DNA of 42,522 bases from JBBDIX01 sp050486225 (GTDB taxonomy: Bacteria; Actinomycetota; Nitriliruptoria; Nitriliruptorales; Nitriliruptoraceae): assembly GCA_050486225.1 (NCBI GenBank), contig JBJHCV010000014.1:1-42522 (forward strand), written 5' to 3'. The notes under the pieces were generated by a model, which saw only the letters and a list, made by a program, of their open reading frames with translations, had not been told where the DNA came from and ran no database searches. Of this stretch, positions 34,180 through 41,617 are shown one piece after another (the first letter of the stretch is position 1; the number at the start of each line of letters is the position of its first letter). A program made the position numbers and the translations under genes.

Positions 34180-35052
34180 TCAGCGGCGCGGCAGCCCCCG
34201 GCGTGCCCGTGCCGCCTCGAGGGTGTTCTGCAGCAGCATCGTGACCGTCATCGGCCCGACCCCGCCGGGCACCGGGGTGATCGCCGCGGCGACCTCGGCG
34301 ACCTCGTCGAACGCCACGTCGCCGACGAGCCGGCCGTCCTCGGTCCGGTTGGTCCCGACGTCGATGACCGTGGTCCCCGGCGAGATCATGTCGGCGGTCA
34401 CCAGACCGGGCATGCCCGCGGCGGCGACCACCACGTCGGCGCGTCGGCACACCGCGGCGAGGTCGCGGGTACGTGAGTGGGCCAACGTCACGGTGGCGTC
34501 GCGCCCCTTGAGGGTCAGCATCACCGACAGGGGCCGGCCGACGAGGTTCGACCGTCCGACGATGACGACCTCGGCACCGCTGGTCTCCACTCCGGCGTGG
34601 TCGAGGATCTCCAGTACGCCGTAGGGCGTGCACGACAGGAACGTCGGGTCGCCGATCGCGAGGCGTCCCGCCGTGTAGGGGTTGAGCGCGTCGACGTCCT
34701 TGTCGGGACGGATCAGTTCCTGGATCGGCTGCGGGTCCAGATGGTTGGGCAGCGGCAGCTGCACGAGGATGCCGTCGATGTCGTCGTCGGCGTTGAGGTC
34801 GGCGACCACTGCCTCGAGTGCGTCCTGGGTCGTGTCGACGGGCAGCGTCACCTGACGTGACAGCATCCCGGCGGCCTCGGTGGCCCGGTGCTTCATGCCG
34901 ACGTACACCTGTGACGCCGGGTCCTCACCGACGAGCACCGCGGCCAGCCCCGGCCGCACCCCGTGGGTCGCGCGAAGTTCGGCGACCTCGTCCGCGATGC
35001 GTGCGCGCACCCGTTCGGCGAGCGCCTTGCCGTCGATCAGTCGTGCCGTCAT
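34180..35052 (-). CDS. folD: Bifunctional methylene-THF dehydrogenase/cyclohydrolase FolD
   Basis: FolD converts 5,10-methylene-THF to 10-formyl-THF, the formyl donor used by PurN and PurH just upstream. The 290-aa protein has YVGMKHRATEAAGM with the catalytic Lys, VQLPLPNHLD, RPDKDVDALNPYTAGRL, the NADP-site motif VGRSNLVGRPLSVML and the C-terminal TPVPGGVGPMTVTMLLQNT. The start is ATG at 35052; the longer frame covers the intergenic region. The 133 bases before purH's stop hold no recognisable gene. Confidence 0.96.
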   Translation of the reverse strand: MTARLIDGKALAERVRARIADEVAELRATHGVRPGLAAVLVGEDPASQVYVGMKHRATEAAGMLSRQVTLPVDTTQDALEAVVADLNADDDIDGILVQLPLPNHLDPQPIQELIRPDKDVDALNPYTAGRLAIGDPTFLSCTPYGVLEILDHAGVETSGAEVVIVGRSNLVGRPLSVMLTLKGRDATVTLAHSRTRDLAAVCRRADVVVAAAGMPGLVTADMISPGTTVIDVGTNRTEDGRLVGDVAFDEVAEVAAAITPVPGGVGPMTVTMLLQNTLEAARARRGLPRR

Positions 35053-35185
35053 CGTCGTGCCCCTGTCTGCCGTGGCGCCCTGACCGCCGTGGTGTCCCGA
35101 CCGCGTGGGTTGGCCGGGAGGGTGTGCATCCTGTCGCACGTGGCCACGATCTGCACGCCATGTGCCGGACCCGCGGACCGGCGCG

Positions 35186-36712
35186 TCAGTGACGGAAGTG
35201 TCGCCGTCCGGTGAACACCATCGGGATGCCGTGTTCGTCGGCGGCGGCGACGACCTCGGCGTCACGCACCGACCCGCCGGGCTGCACGATGGCGCGCACG
35301 CCGGCCGCTGCGGCGGCGTCGGGCCCGTCGCGGAACGGGAAGAACGCGTCGCTGGCCAGCACGGACCCGGTGTGACGCTGCCCGGACCGTTCGACCGCGA
35401 GCCGCACGCTGTCGACCCGGCTCATCTGTCCGGCCCCGACCCCGACGACCTGCCCGTCGTGAGCGAGCACGATCGCGTTGGACTTGGTGTGTCGGCACGC
35501 GATCCACGCGAAGCGCAGGTCGGCCAGCGTCGCCTCGTCGGGCTGGGCCTCGGTGACCACCTGCCACTCGTCCCACGGTTCGGCGCCGACGTCCGCCTCC
35601 TGCACCAGCAGCCCGCCGAGCACGCTGCGCACGTGCAGTGGGGCCACCGGCGCGTCCGTCGAGGTGGCCTCGAGGATCCGCAGGTTCGCCTTCTGCCGCA
35701 GCGCCTCGAGCGCGTCCGGCTCGAACCCGGGCGCGATGACCACCTCGGTGAAGATCTCGGTGATGCGTTCGGCGGTGGCCCCGTCGATCGGCCGGTTCGC
35801 AGCGACGATTCCGCCGAACGCGCTGACCGGGTCACCCTCCAGCGCCCGAACCCAGGCCTGTTCGACGTCGGACGCGATCGCGTAGCCCGCTGGGTTGGTG
35901 TGCTTGATGATCGCCACGCACGGCTCGGTCTGGTCGAGCGCCATGGCCCAGGCCGCGTCGACGTCGAGCAGGTTGTTGTACGACAGCTGCTTGCCGTGCA
36001 GCTGCAGGATCGAGCCGAACCCGACCGGAGTTCCCGGGTGGTAGAACGCGCCGTGCTGGTGAGGGTTCTCCCCGTACCGCAGCTCGGCGGCACGGGGCAT
36101 CGCGATCGACAGCTGCACCCCGATCGGTTCGTCGGCGTCGAACCAGTTGGCCACGTCCGCGTCGTAGGCAGCGGTGTGTCGGAACGCCGTCGCGGCGAGC
36201 TCCCGACGCAGGCCGTCGTCGAGTCCGCCGTGCTCGGCGATCGAGGTGAGCACCCGCGGGTAGTCGGCCGGGTCGACCACGACCCCGACCGAGCCGTGGT
36301 TCTTCGCCGCGGCCCGCACCATCGTGGGCCCGCCGATGTCGATCATCTCGACGATCTCGGCCGGGTCGTCGGTGCGCTGCGTGGTCTCACGGAACGGGTA
36401 GAGGTTCACGACCACCAGGTCGATGGGCGTCACGCCGAGCTCGTCGAGCTGCGCGACGTGGTCGGGGTTGTGACGGTCGGCGAGGATCCCGGCGTGCACG
36501 TGCGGGTGCAGCGTCTTGACCCGGCCGTCGAGGCACTCGGGGAAGCCGGTGACCTCGGCGACCTCGGTGACCTCGCAGCCGGCCTCGCGGATGACCTTCG
36601 CCGTCGAACCCGTCGACAGGATCTCCACCCCGTGGTCGCGCAGGGCCCGGGCGAGGTCGGCGACCCCGTCCTTGTCCCAGCAGCTGATCAGTGCGCGTCG
36701 GACGGTGTTCAC
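35186..36712 (-). CDS. purH: AICAR transformylase/IMP cyclohydrolase PurH
   Basis: PurH carries out the last two steps of purine synthesis. The 508-aa protein has an N-terminal MGS-like IMP cyclohydrolase domain (residues 1 to about 195), starting RRALISCWDKDGVADLA, with ILSTGSTAKVIREAG and VKTLHPHVHAGIL. The C-terminal AICAR transformylase domain has ELRYGENPHQHGAFY and IIKHTNPAGYAIA with the catalytic Lys-His. The start is GTG at 36712, overlapping the purN stop as GTGA, so the two are coupled. The frame upstream to 37030 is a shadow of purN. Confidence 0.96.
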   Translation of the reverse strand: MNTVRRALISCWDKDGVADLARALRDHGVEILSTGSTAKVIREAGCEVTEVAEVTGFPECLDGRVKTLHPHVHAGILADRHNPDHVAQLDELGVTPIDLVVVNLYPFRETTQRTDDPAEIVEMIDIGGPTMVRAAAKNHGSVGVVVDPADYPRVLTSIAEHGGLDDGLRRELAATAFRHTAAYDADVANWFDADEPIGVQLSIAMPRAAELRYGENPHQHGAFYHPGTPVGFGSILQLHGKQLSYNNLLDVDAAWAMALDQTEPCVAIIKHTNPAGYAIASDVEQAWVRALEGDPVSAFGGIVAANRPIDGATAERITEIFTEVVIAPGFEPDALEALRQKANLRILEATSTDAPVAPLHVRSVLGGLLVQEADVGAEPWDEWQVVTEAQPDEATLADLRFAWIACRHTKSNAIVLAHDGQVVGVGAGQMSRVDSVRLAVERSGQRHTGSVLASDAFFPFRDGPDAAAAAGVRAIVQPGGSVRDAEVVAAADEHGIPMVFTGRRHFRH

Positions 36713-37380
36713 GAGGACTCCTTGGCGGGGTGGACGTGGACGTGGCGACCCCGACGCTCGATGCGGTGGTGGCACAGCAGCCGGACCACCTGGGGGAACA
36801 GGACGTGTTCGACGTCCCGGATTCGGGCGTGCAGAGCATGCTCGTCGTCGTCGGGGAGCACGTCGACGGCACGCTGGGCGACGATCGCGCCGGTGTCGAC
36901 CCCGTGGTCGACCAGGTGCACGGTCACCCCCGACACCTTCACCCCGTGGGCGAGCGCGTCGGGCACCGCGTGCGCGCCGGGGAACGCCGGCAGCAGCGAC
37001 GGATGGGTGTTGACGATCCGGTCGGGCCACGTGTCGACGAAGGCCGCCGACAGGATGCGCATGAACCCGGCGAGCACGACCACCTCGACGTCGTGGGCGA
37101 GCAGTCCGTCGACGAGCGCCGCCTCCCAGGTGGCACGGTCCGGGTGGTCACCCGGCTCGACCACGAGCGTGGCCACATCCCGGTCACGGGCGTGCTGCAG
37201 GGCACCGGACTGGCCCCGGTCGGAGGCGACGACCACGACCCGGCCGCCGAAGTCCGGGTCGGCTTCGATGGCGGCGAGCAGGGCGAGCAGGTTGCTCCCC
37301 TGCCCGGAGGCGAGCACGCCCAGGCGTGTCGGCGACCCGCCGGACGACCGGGGGCTCGCGACGTCGTCGGTTCCCGTCAG
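36709..37380 (-). CDS. purN: GAR formyltransferase PurN, probable CTG start
   Basis: PurN formylates glycinamide ribonucleotide using 10-formyl-THF. The 223-aa protein shows RLGVLASGQGSNLLALL near the N-terminus, LAGFMRILSAAF, the catalytic NTHPSLLPAFPGAHAV (Asn and His) and HLVDHGVDTGAIVAQ with the catalytic Asp. There is no ATG, GTG or TTG between the upstream small gene and the conserved core. The only well-placed start is CTG at 37380, preceded by GGAGGGG with a 6-base gap. The first GTG (at LG-V-LASG) would cut into the first beta strand and has no binding site. It is coupled to purH by 4-base overlap. Confidence 0.88.
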   Translation of the reverse strand: MTGTDDVASPRSSGGSPTRLGVLASGQGSNLLALLAAIEADPDFGGRVVVVASDRGQSGALQHARDRDVATLVVEPGDHPDRATWEAALVDGLLAHDVEVVVLAGFMRILSAAFVDTWPDRIVNTHPSLLPAFPGAHAVPDALAHGVKVSGVTVHLVDHGVDTGAIVAQRAVDVLPDDDEHALHARIRDVEHVLFPQVVRLLCHHRIERRGRHVHVHPAKESS

Positions 37381-37436
37381 GACTGGCCCCTCCGGGCGAT
37401 GGCCGGGTGCGAGGACGCACCCTACCGTCGGGCTCG

Positions 37437-37670
37437 TCAGCGCCCGGTCCCGAGCACGTCGTCGGCGATCGCTCGCGCGTCGGCCAGCCGCTGCTGGTCG
37501 ACGAACAGCCGGGTGCCCCAGTCCCCGGCGAACAGCACCCGGGCGAGTCCCCCGGAACGCTTGGACCACCAGGTGATCCCGGCCGTGTCCAGCCGCGCGG
37601 CGATGAGATGCGCGTTGTCGTCCTCGAACTGGCCGAGTTCGACCGTGCGCGTGTCGTCGGACGCTGCCAT
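37437..37670 (-). CDS. Small DUF2007-like protein
   Basis: This 77-aa soluble protein has the pattern ELGQFEDDNAHLIAARLDTA followed by a short strand and LFVDQQRLADARAIADDVL. It resembles DUF2007 domains, which are small ACT-like folds proposed to bind ligands. The role is unknown. The ATG at 37670 has GGGAG upstream. It precedes purN on the same strand with a 56-base gap and is divergent from lhgO. Confidence 0.7.
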   Translation of the reverse strand: MAASDDTRTVELGQFEDDNAHLIAARLDTAGITWWSKRSGGLARVLFAGDWGTRLFVDQQRLADARAIADDVLGTGR

Positions 37671-37706
37671 CCCGCTCCCACCTGACCACGACGGGCCCTG
37701 CCCGCG

Positions 37707-37716
37707 AGCCTATGCT
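37707..37716. promoter_or_regulatory. Overlapping divergent -10 boxes, DUF2007-like and lhgO
   Basis: AGCCTATGCT contains TATGCT on the plus strand (37711-37716) and TAGGCT on the minus strand (37712-37707). The minus box is 36 bases from the DUF2007-like start and the plus box 110 bases from lhgO. No clear -35 is seen. Confidence 0.3.
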
Positions 37717-37826
37717 CCCCGGGCGCTGAGCCCGCTGGCCGCCGGCCTGCCCGCCGCCCTGCGCGTCAGCCCACCCGCCGGTCCGCCCACTGACCGTCAC
37801 CTGACCGTCCGACCCGGGGAGACTCC

Positions 37827-39032
37827 GTGACCACCCGTATCGACGTCGCCGTCGTCGGCGCCGGCATCGTCGGACTCGCCACCGCCTTCCGACTGCTCGA
37901 GGCGCGTCCCGACCTGCGCGTCGGGGTCTACGAACGTGCCGCCGAGGTCGCCACCGGCCAGTCGTCTCGCAACTCGGGAGTGCTCCACGCCGGCGTGTAC
38001 TACCCGCCCGGATCGGCCAAGGCCCGTTGGTGCCGTGAGGGCAAGGCGCAGTTCGAACGGTTCGCGGAGGAGCACGGCATCCCGGTGCTGCGCACCGGCA
38101 AGCTGATCGCGGCGGTGCACCGGCGCGAGCTGCCCGGCCTGCGGCGACTGGTCGACCGGGCCCGGTCCAACGGCGTGGAGATCGTCGAACTCGACGCGGC
38201 CGGGGTGCGTGAACACGAACCGCACGTCACCGCGGTCGCGGGCGCGTGGACCCCGGAGACGGCCGTCACCGACTTCGCGGTTGCCTGCCGCCGGTTCGTG
38301 GAACTCATCGAGGAACGCGGCGGCACGGTCACGACCTCCTGCGAGGTGCTCGACCTCGAGGAACGCCACGACGGGGTGCGCCTGCGCACCGCGGCGGGTG
38401 ACGTGCAGGCCTCGGCCGCAGTGGTGTGTGCAGGGGTGCGATCGGACCGCATGGCCCGGCGCGCCGGGTTCGAGCTCAGCGAGCAGATCGTGCCGTTCCG
38501 TGGGTCGTGGCTACGGCTCGCGGACGAGAAGACCCACCTGGTGCGCGGCAGCATCTACCCGGTGCCGCTCGCGGGTCTGCCGTTCCTGGGCGTCCACCTG
38601 ACCCGCCGCATCGACGGGCAGGTGTGGATCGGGCCCAACGCCATGCTCGCGCTGGCCCGCCAGGGCGACGACCCGTGGTCGGTCGACCTGCGCGACCTTG
38701 CCGAGACACTGCGCTTCCCGGGACTGTGGCGGCTCGGACGCCGACACCTGGGCGCCGCGCTCGGCGAGCTGTGGCGTGACCGGCTGATCGCCGCGAACGT
38801 CCGCGAGGTGCAGCGCTACGTACCAGAGATCACGGTGAAGGACGTGGAACGAGGCCCCTGGGGGGTCCGGGCACAGCTCATGTCACGCGAGGGCGACCTG
38901 GTCGACGACTTCGTGGTCCGCGACAGCGCCCGGGTCGTGCACGTGCTCAACGCGCCGTCCCCGGCCGCAACGTCCTCGCTGGCCATCGGGGCCGACATCC
39001 GCGACCGCACGCTCGCCCGCCTGACCGGCTGA
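37827..39032 (+). CDS. lhgO: L-2-hydroxyglutarate oxidase/dehydrogenase LhgO
   Basis: This FAD-dependent enzyme oxidises L-2-hydroxyglutarate to 2-oxoglutarate and passes electrons to oxygen or the quinone pool. The 401-aa protein is a DAO-type flavoprotein: dinucleotide motif VVGAGIVGLATAFRLLE at residues 7-23, then YERAAEVATGQSSRNSGVLH, the family stretch HAGVYYPPGSAKARWCREGK, PFRGSWLRL, and C-terminal LNAPSPAATSSLAIG. The start is GTG at 37827 with GGGGAGA upstream. It recycles a side product of malate dehydrogenase and related enzymes, and mdh is nearby, though on the other strand. Confidence 0.92.
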   Translation: MTTRIDVAVVGAGIVGLATAFRLLEARPDLRVGVYERAAEVATGQSSRNSGVLHAGVYYPPGSAKARWCREGKAQFERFAEEHGIPVLRTGKLIAAVHRRELPGLRRLVDRARSNGVEIVELDAAGVREHEPHVTAVAGAWTPETAVTDFAVACRRFVELIEERGGTVTTSCEVLDLEERHDGVRLRTAAGDVQASAAVVCAGVRSDRMARRAGFELSEQIVPFRGSWLRLADEKTHLVRGSIYPVPLAGLPFLGVHLTRRIDGQVWIGPNAMLALARQGDDPWSVDLRDLAETLRFPGLWRLGRRHLGAALGELWRDRLIAANVREVQRYVPEITVKDVERGPWGVRAQLMSREGDLVDDFVVRDSARVVHVLNAPSPAATSSLAIGADIRDRTLARLTG

Positions 39033-39104
39033 CCTGACGCCTGACGTGACCGGCTGGACAACCCTGCTCGTCGGACCTTCCCACCCCTACCCTGCCTCCG
39101 GCAG

Positions 39105-39188
39105 GCGGGTGTGCTGGAACGGTAGACAGAGGGGCCTTAAAAGCCCTCGGGCCACTGGCCCGTGTGGGTTCGAATCCCACCACCCGCA
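39105..39188 (+). tRNA. tRNA-Leu (anticodon UAA)
   Basis: This is a class II tRNA of 84 bases. The acceptor stem is GCGGGTG (39105-39111) with CACCCGC (39181-39187) and discriminator A at 39188. The anticodon stem is 39131-39135 / 39143-39147 with loop CTTAAAA and anticodon TAA at 39138-39140. A long variable arm (CGGGCCACTGGCCCG type) and the T arm GTGGGTTCGAATCCCAC follow. CCA is not encoded (the next bases are CCT). A TACCCT -10-like box is at 39088-39093. The inverted repeat CCTGCC-TCC-GGCAGG at 39091-39105 abuts the 5' end. Confidence 0.95.
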
Positions 39189-39229
39189 CCTGGCGTTCCA
39201 CGACGGGTGTGTGCAGAGCCCTCGCTCGA

Positions 39230-39258
39230 TGTAGTCACGTGAACTACACTCGACTACA
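39230..39258. promoter_or_regulatory. Putative autoregulatory operator of first TA pair
   Basis: TGTAGT (39230-39235) and ACTACA (39243-39248) form an inverted repeat, and a second ACTACA (39253-39258) runs into the ATG, 10 bases from the previous one. Three half-sites at about one helical turn spacing suit a ribbon-helix-helix antitoxin binding as tandem dimers. A site overlapping the start codon would block transcription or translation. Confidence 0.55.
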
Positions 39259-39680
39259 TGGTTCGGCCAACCAGCCTCCGACTCCCCGATACGGTCAAGG
39301 ATCGGCTCGATCGCCGCGCCGCCAGTGGTCACGAGACACCGTCCAGCCTCGCGGTCCGACTCATCGACGAGGGGCTGCGCATGGCCGACCACCCCGGCGT
39401 GGGCTTCCACACCAGTCCTGCCCACGGGCGGGTCGCGTGCCTGGCAGGCGGTCCCGACGTCGCCGAGGTCGTCGACGTGCTCACCGGCCTGGACGCCCGT
39501 GGCGAGGACCGGATCGCCGAGACCGCCACGTGGTTCGGCATCCACCCCTCCCGGGTGCGGGTCGCCATGGGCTACTACGCCGACTTCCGGGACGAGATCG
39601 ACCATCAGATCGACCTGCGTCGAAGCGAGGCCGCCGAACTGCGCGGGCGATACGAGGCCGAGCAGGCCCTGCTCGAGTGA
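39258..39680 (+). CDS. Ribbon-helix-helix antitoxin-like protein
   Basis: This 140-aa protein has an N-terminal ribbon-helix-helix/CopG-type segment (TSLRLPDTVKDRLDRRAASG, then TPSSLAVRLIDEGLR, residues 4-41). A longer C-terminal part (DVAEVVDVLTGLDARGEDRI, then GIHPSRVRVAMGYYADF) is of the DUF433-like helical type seen in antitoxins of DUF5615 toxins. It probably represses its own operon and binds the downstream toxin. The ATG at 39258 lies in the operator repeat and has no clear ribosome binding site. The stop overlaps the toxin start as GTGA. Confidence 0.8.
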   Translation: MVRPTSLRLPDTVKDRLDRRAASGHETPSSLAVRLIDEGLRMADHPGVGFHTSPAHGRVACLAGGPDVAEVVDVLTGLDARGEDRIAETATWFGIHPSRVRVAMGYYADFRDEIDHQIDLRRSEAAELRGRYEAEQALLE

Positions 39681-40057
39681 GGCTCCTGCTCGACGAGATG
39701 ATCTCCGCGACCGTCGCTGCGCAACTGCGTGCCCGCGGCCACGACGTCGTGGCGGTTCAGGACCCTGAACTCGGGCACCTTCGCGGCGTGGACGACTGCG
39801 CCCTGCTCGATCACGCAGCCCAGTCGCATCGAGCGGTGGTCACCGACAACGTCCCGGACTTCGTCCGCTGCCACCGGCGTCGCGTCGATCGCCACACGCC
39901 GCACTTCGGGCTGCTGCTGTTCACCAACGACACCTTCCCCCGCCACCGACACGACGCCTTCGTCGGCCAGCTCCTCGCCGCCCTCGAGGACCAACTGCTC
40001 ACCCACACGGGCGACGACGACTCCAGCTGGGTCCGCTGGCTCCCGAAGAACGGATGA
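39677..40057 (+). CDS. DUF5615 (PIN-like) toxin
   Basis: This 126-aa PIN-like protein is likely a ribonuclease toxin. It starts RLLLDEMISATVAAQLRARG, whose Asp-Glu pair opens the acidic site. Further acidic residues are in VVAVQDPE, DDCALLDHA and VVTDNVPDF, the typical DUF5615 order of D-E / D / TxN-D. The fold is a reduced PIN domain. The GTG start overlaps the antitoxin stop, the normal arrangement for coupled toxin-antitoxin genes. Longer frames to 39164 are shadows. The RNA target is unknown. Confidence 0.8.
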   Translation: MRLLLDEMISATVAAQLRARGHDVVAVQDPELGHLRGVDDCALLDHAAQSHRAVVTDNVPDFVRCHRRRVDRHTPHFGLLLFTNDTFPRHRHDAFVGQLLAALEDQLLTHTGDDDSSWVRWLPKNG

Positions 40058-40109
40058 CCCACCGATCGCTCCGCGCTCTCCGTGCGAGCGGGAGCCAGGC
40101 ATCATTACT

Positions 40110-40385
40110 GTGATACACCAAGGTCATGGGGATCCGGAACAGCGCTCGCCGCCACGGGATCGCGACCCGGACATCCACCACGCGATCCACAACGCGGTGG
40201 CAGCCGGACCCGTCGAGACGAACGTCGATCACATCGTTGGCGTGCTGTACATCGGGCCCGACCGCACCGGCCGCATGCTGGAGGTCATCACGGTTGATGA
40301 CGTCGATGACGGCGAAGTCGCCATCCATGCGATGAAGCTCCGCCAGACCTACGAGCGCCACCTCCCGAGGGAGGACCGATCATGA
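40110..40385 (+). CDS. Putative type II toxin-like small protein
   Basis: This 91-aa protein has the pattern DIHHAIHNAVAAG, then a strand VGVLYIGPDRTGRMLEVITV, then EVAIHAMKLRQTYERHL. The alternating beta strands and the 'GPDRxGRxLEV ... IHAMxLR' motif recall BrnT-type RelE-fold toxins, but I am not certain of the family. The GTG at 40110 has GGGAG about 15 bases upstream. It overlaps the next gene as ATGA. It is placed before an RHH antitoxin, the brnT-brnA order. Confidence 0.6.
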   Translation: MIHQGHGDPEQRSPPRDRDPDIHHAIHNAVAAGPVETNVDHIVGVLYIGPDRTGRMLEVITVDDVDDGEVAIHAMKLRQTYERHLPREDRS

Positions 40386-40660
40386 GCGAGGCAGGGAAGC
40401 GACGCACCAGCGTCAAGGTCACCGACGAGCTCGCAGACCGGCTCGCCGACGACGCCGAAGCGAGATACGCACCCCGCAGCGTCCACGTGAGGCCGACCGG
40501 CCGGGGTCGCCCACGCCTGGCCAAGGGCGAGGGGCCATCACCCACCGTCAACGCCCGACTCGATGACGAGCTCGCGGACCTTCTCGAACAGCGCGCCGAT
40601 CGCGACGGTGTCCACAAGTCCGGCATCGTTCGTGAAGCGTTGCGGGCCTACCTCGTATGA
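40382..40660 (+). CDS. CopG-type ribbon-helix-helix antitoxin
   Basis: This 92-aa protein has a linker-like first half (TSVKVTDELADRLADDAE, then GRGRPRLAKGEG with the GRP-L motif common in these antitoxins). The second half is a clear RHH domain: SPTVNARLDDELADLLEQ then GVHKSGIVREALRAYL. The first half also resembles a second RHH strand-helix unit. It probably neutralises the protein encoded upstream and represses the pair. It is translated through ATGA overlap. No operator repeat was found before the pair. Confidence 0.75.
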   Translation: MSEAGKRRTSVKVTDELADRLADDAEARYAPRSVHVRPTGRGRPRLAKGEGPSPTVNARLDDELADLLEQRADRDGVHKSGIVREALRAYLV

Positions 40661-40981
40661 ACGCTGCCCCCCGTCACCGTCCAGCCGAACCCTCCCGGTG
40701 ACGGCTCGCGTTCTCGTGGCCAGCCCGACCGCACATAGCCGTGATTGTGGGCGGTTTCCCGAGCCGGCCGTCGCGCCCGTAGCCAACGGCGATCGTGACC
40801 ACATCACCACGTTGGCCTTGCGGTCCTTCGGGCCAAGGACCGCAGTCTCAGACGGTGTGCCGAGGCACCGTGCGGAGCAACAAGCCTTGCTGATGACGGA
40901 TTCCAATCGATTGGCCTGGTGGACTGTTCTCGGATGACGACCCGAAACGCTCGGGCGTTGCCGGACATGTTGTAGGTGTAG
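40661..40981. other. Intergenic stretch of 321 bases with strong hairpin
   Basis: I see no gene here. The open frames are short and lack coding bias. The stretch contains the hairpin described separately (40812-40844) and short TGTAGG repeats at about 40970-40983, just before the sigma gene. It might hold the promoter of the ECF sigma operon, but no convincing -35/-10 pair was found. Confidence 0.6.
40812..40844. repeat. Strong hairpin with alternative pairing
   Basis: TGCGGTCCTT (40819-40828) and AAGGACCGCA (40835-40844) are perfect 10-base arms around CGGGCC. A second stem, TTGGCC (40812-40817) with GGCCAA (40831-40836), uses part of the same bases, so the two cannot form together. There is no T-run on either side. 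It may be a terminator after the TA pair or an attenuator-like leader before the sigma operon. Confidence 0.55.
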
Positions 40982-41617
40982 GTGTTGCGACAGTCTTTCG
41001 TGGCGATGCCTGTCGATGTCGTTGATCCGACGTGGGATGTGTTGATGAATGGACGTCGTGAGCGTTTCGAAGAGCTGTACGACTCGTGCTACCGGCCTGT
41101 CCTGGGCTACGTACGCCGACGCACGGACTCGATCGATGATGCACGTGACGTAGTGAGCGAGACGTTCCTGGCGGCTTGGAGGCGACTGGATGAGGTTCCC
41201 GGCGGCGATCAGGCTCGGCTGTGGTTGTTCGGCACGGCTCGGAAGGTCCTGGCAAACCATCACCGGGGTCAGCAGCGTTTTCAGCAGCTGACCGAACGGA
41301 TTCAGCGCGAGCCCGTTGGCAATCACGTCGACGTGGGTGTCGGGGGTGGCGAGGCAGTCTTGATCGCTGCGGCGTTTGGCCGGTTGAGCGAGCCTGATCA
41401 GGAGGTGTTGATCCTGGCGGGGTGGGAGCAGCTCGATGCTGGCCAGATCGCCCATGTGTTGGGTTGTGCTCGGGCGAACGCTCGGCTGCGGCTCCATCGG
41501 GCTCGGAAGCGTTTCGCGGCCGGCCTCGCGGACGAGGGGCTGGAACCGGCCGAGATGTCTGGTGTTGATCGGTCACGACGGGTGTCTGTTCGTCGTGGTT
41601 CGGAGGAAGTGGGATGA
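40982..41617 (+). CDS. ECF RNA polymerase sigma factor
   Basis: This protein of up to 211 aa has sigma region 2 (RFEELYDSCYRPVLGYVRRR, then DDARDVVSETFLAAWRRL and the LFGTARKVLANHHR end) and region 4 (LSEPDQEVLILAGWEQLDAG, then IAHVLGCARANARLRLHRAR). The start is uncertain: GTG at 40982, ATG at 41006 (PVDVVDPTW) or ATG at 41045, none with a good binding site. The stop overlaps the next gene as ATGA. Codons use many T-ending forms (CGT, GAT, GTT), unlike the core genes, so it may be horizontally acquired. The downstream membrane protein probably controls it. Confidence 0.88.
   Translation: MLRQSFVAMPVDVVDPTWDVLMNGRRERFEELYDSCYRPVLGYVRRRTDSIDDARDVVSETFLAAWRRLDEVPGGDQARLWLFGTARKVLANHHRGQQRFQQLTERIQREPVGNHVDVGVGGGEAVLIAAAFGRLSEPDQEVLILAGWEQLDAGQIAHVLGCARANARLRLHRARKRFAAGLADEGLEPAEMSGVDRSRRVSVRRGSEEVG

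Noticed and set aside
35053..35185. Extra gene between folD and purH
   Set aside because: Open frames here are extensions of folD or antisense shadows without start signals.
39176..39190. Integration attachment site at the tRNA 3' end
   Set aside because: I found no second copy of the tRNA 3' end within the window and no integrase gene, so an att site cannot be claimed.
40944..40965. ECF-type promoter (GAAAC and GGAC) before the sigma gene
   Set aside because: The candidate hexamers do not have the right spacing and the match is weak.
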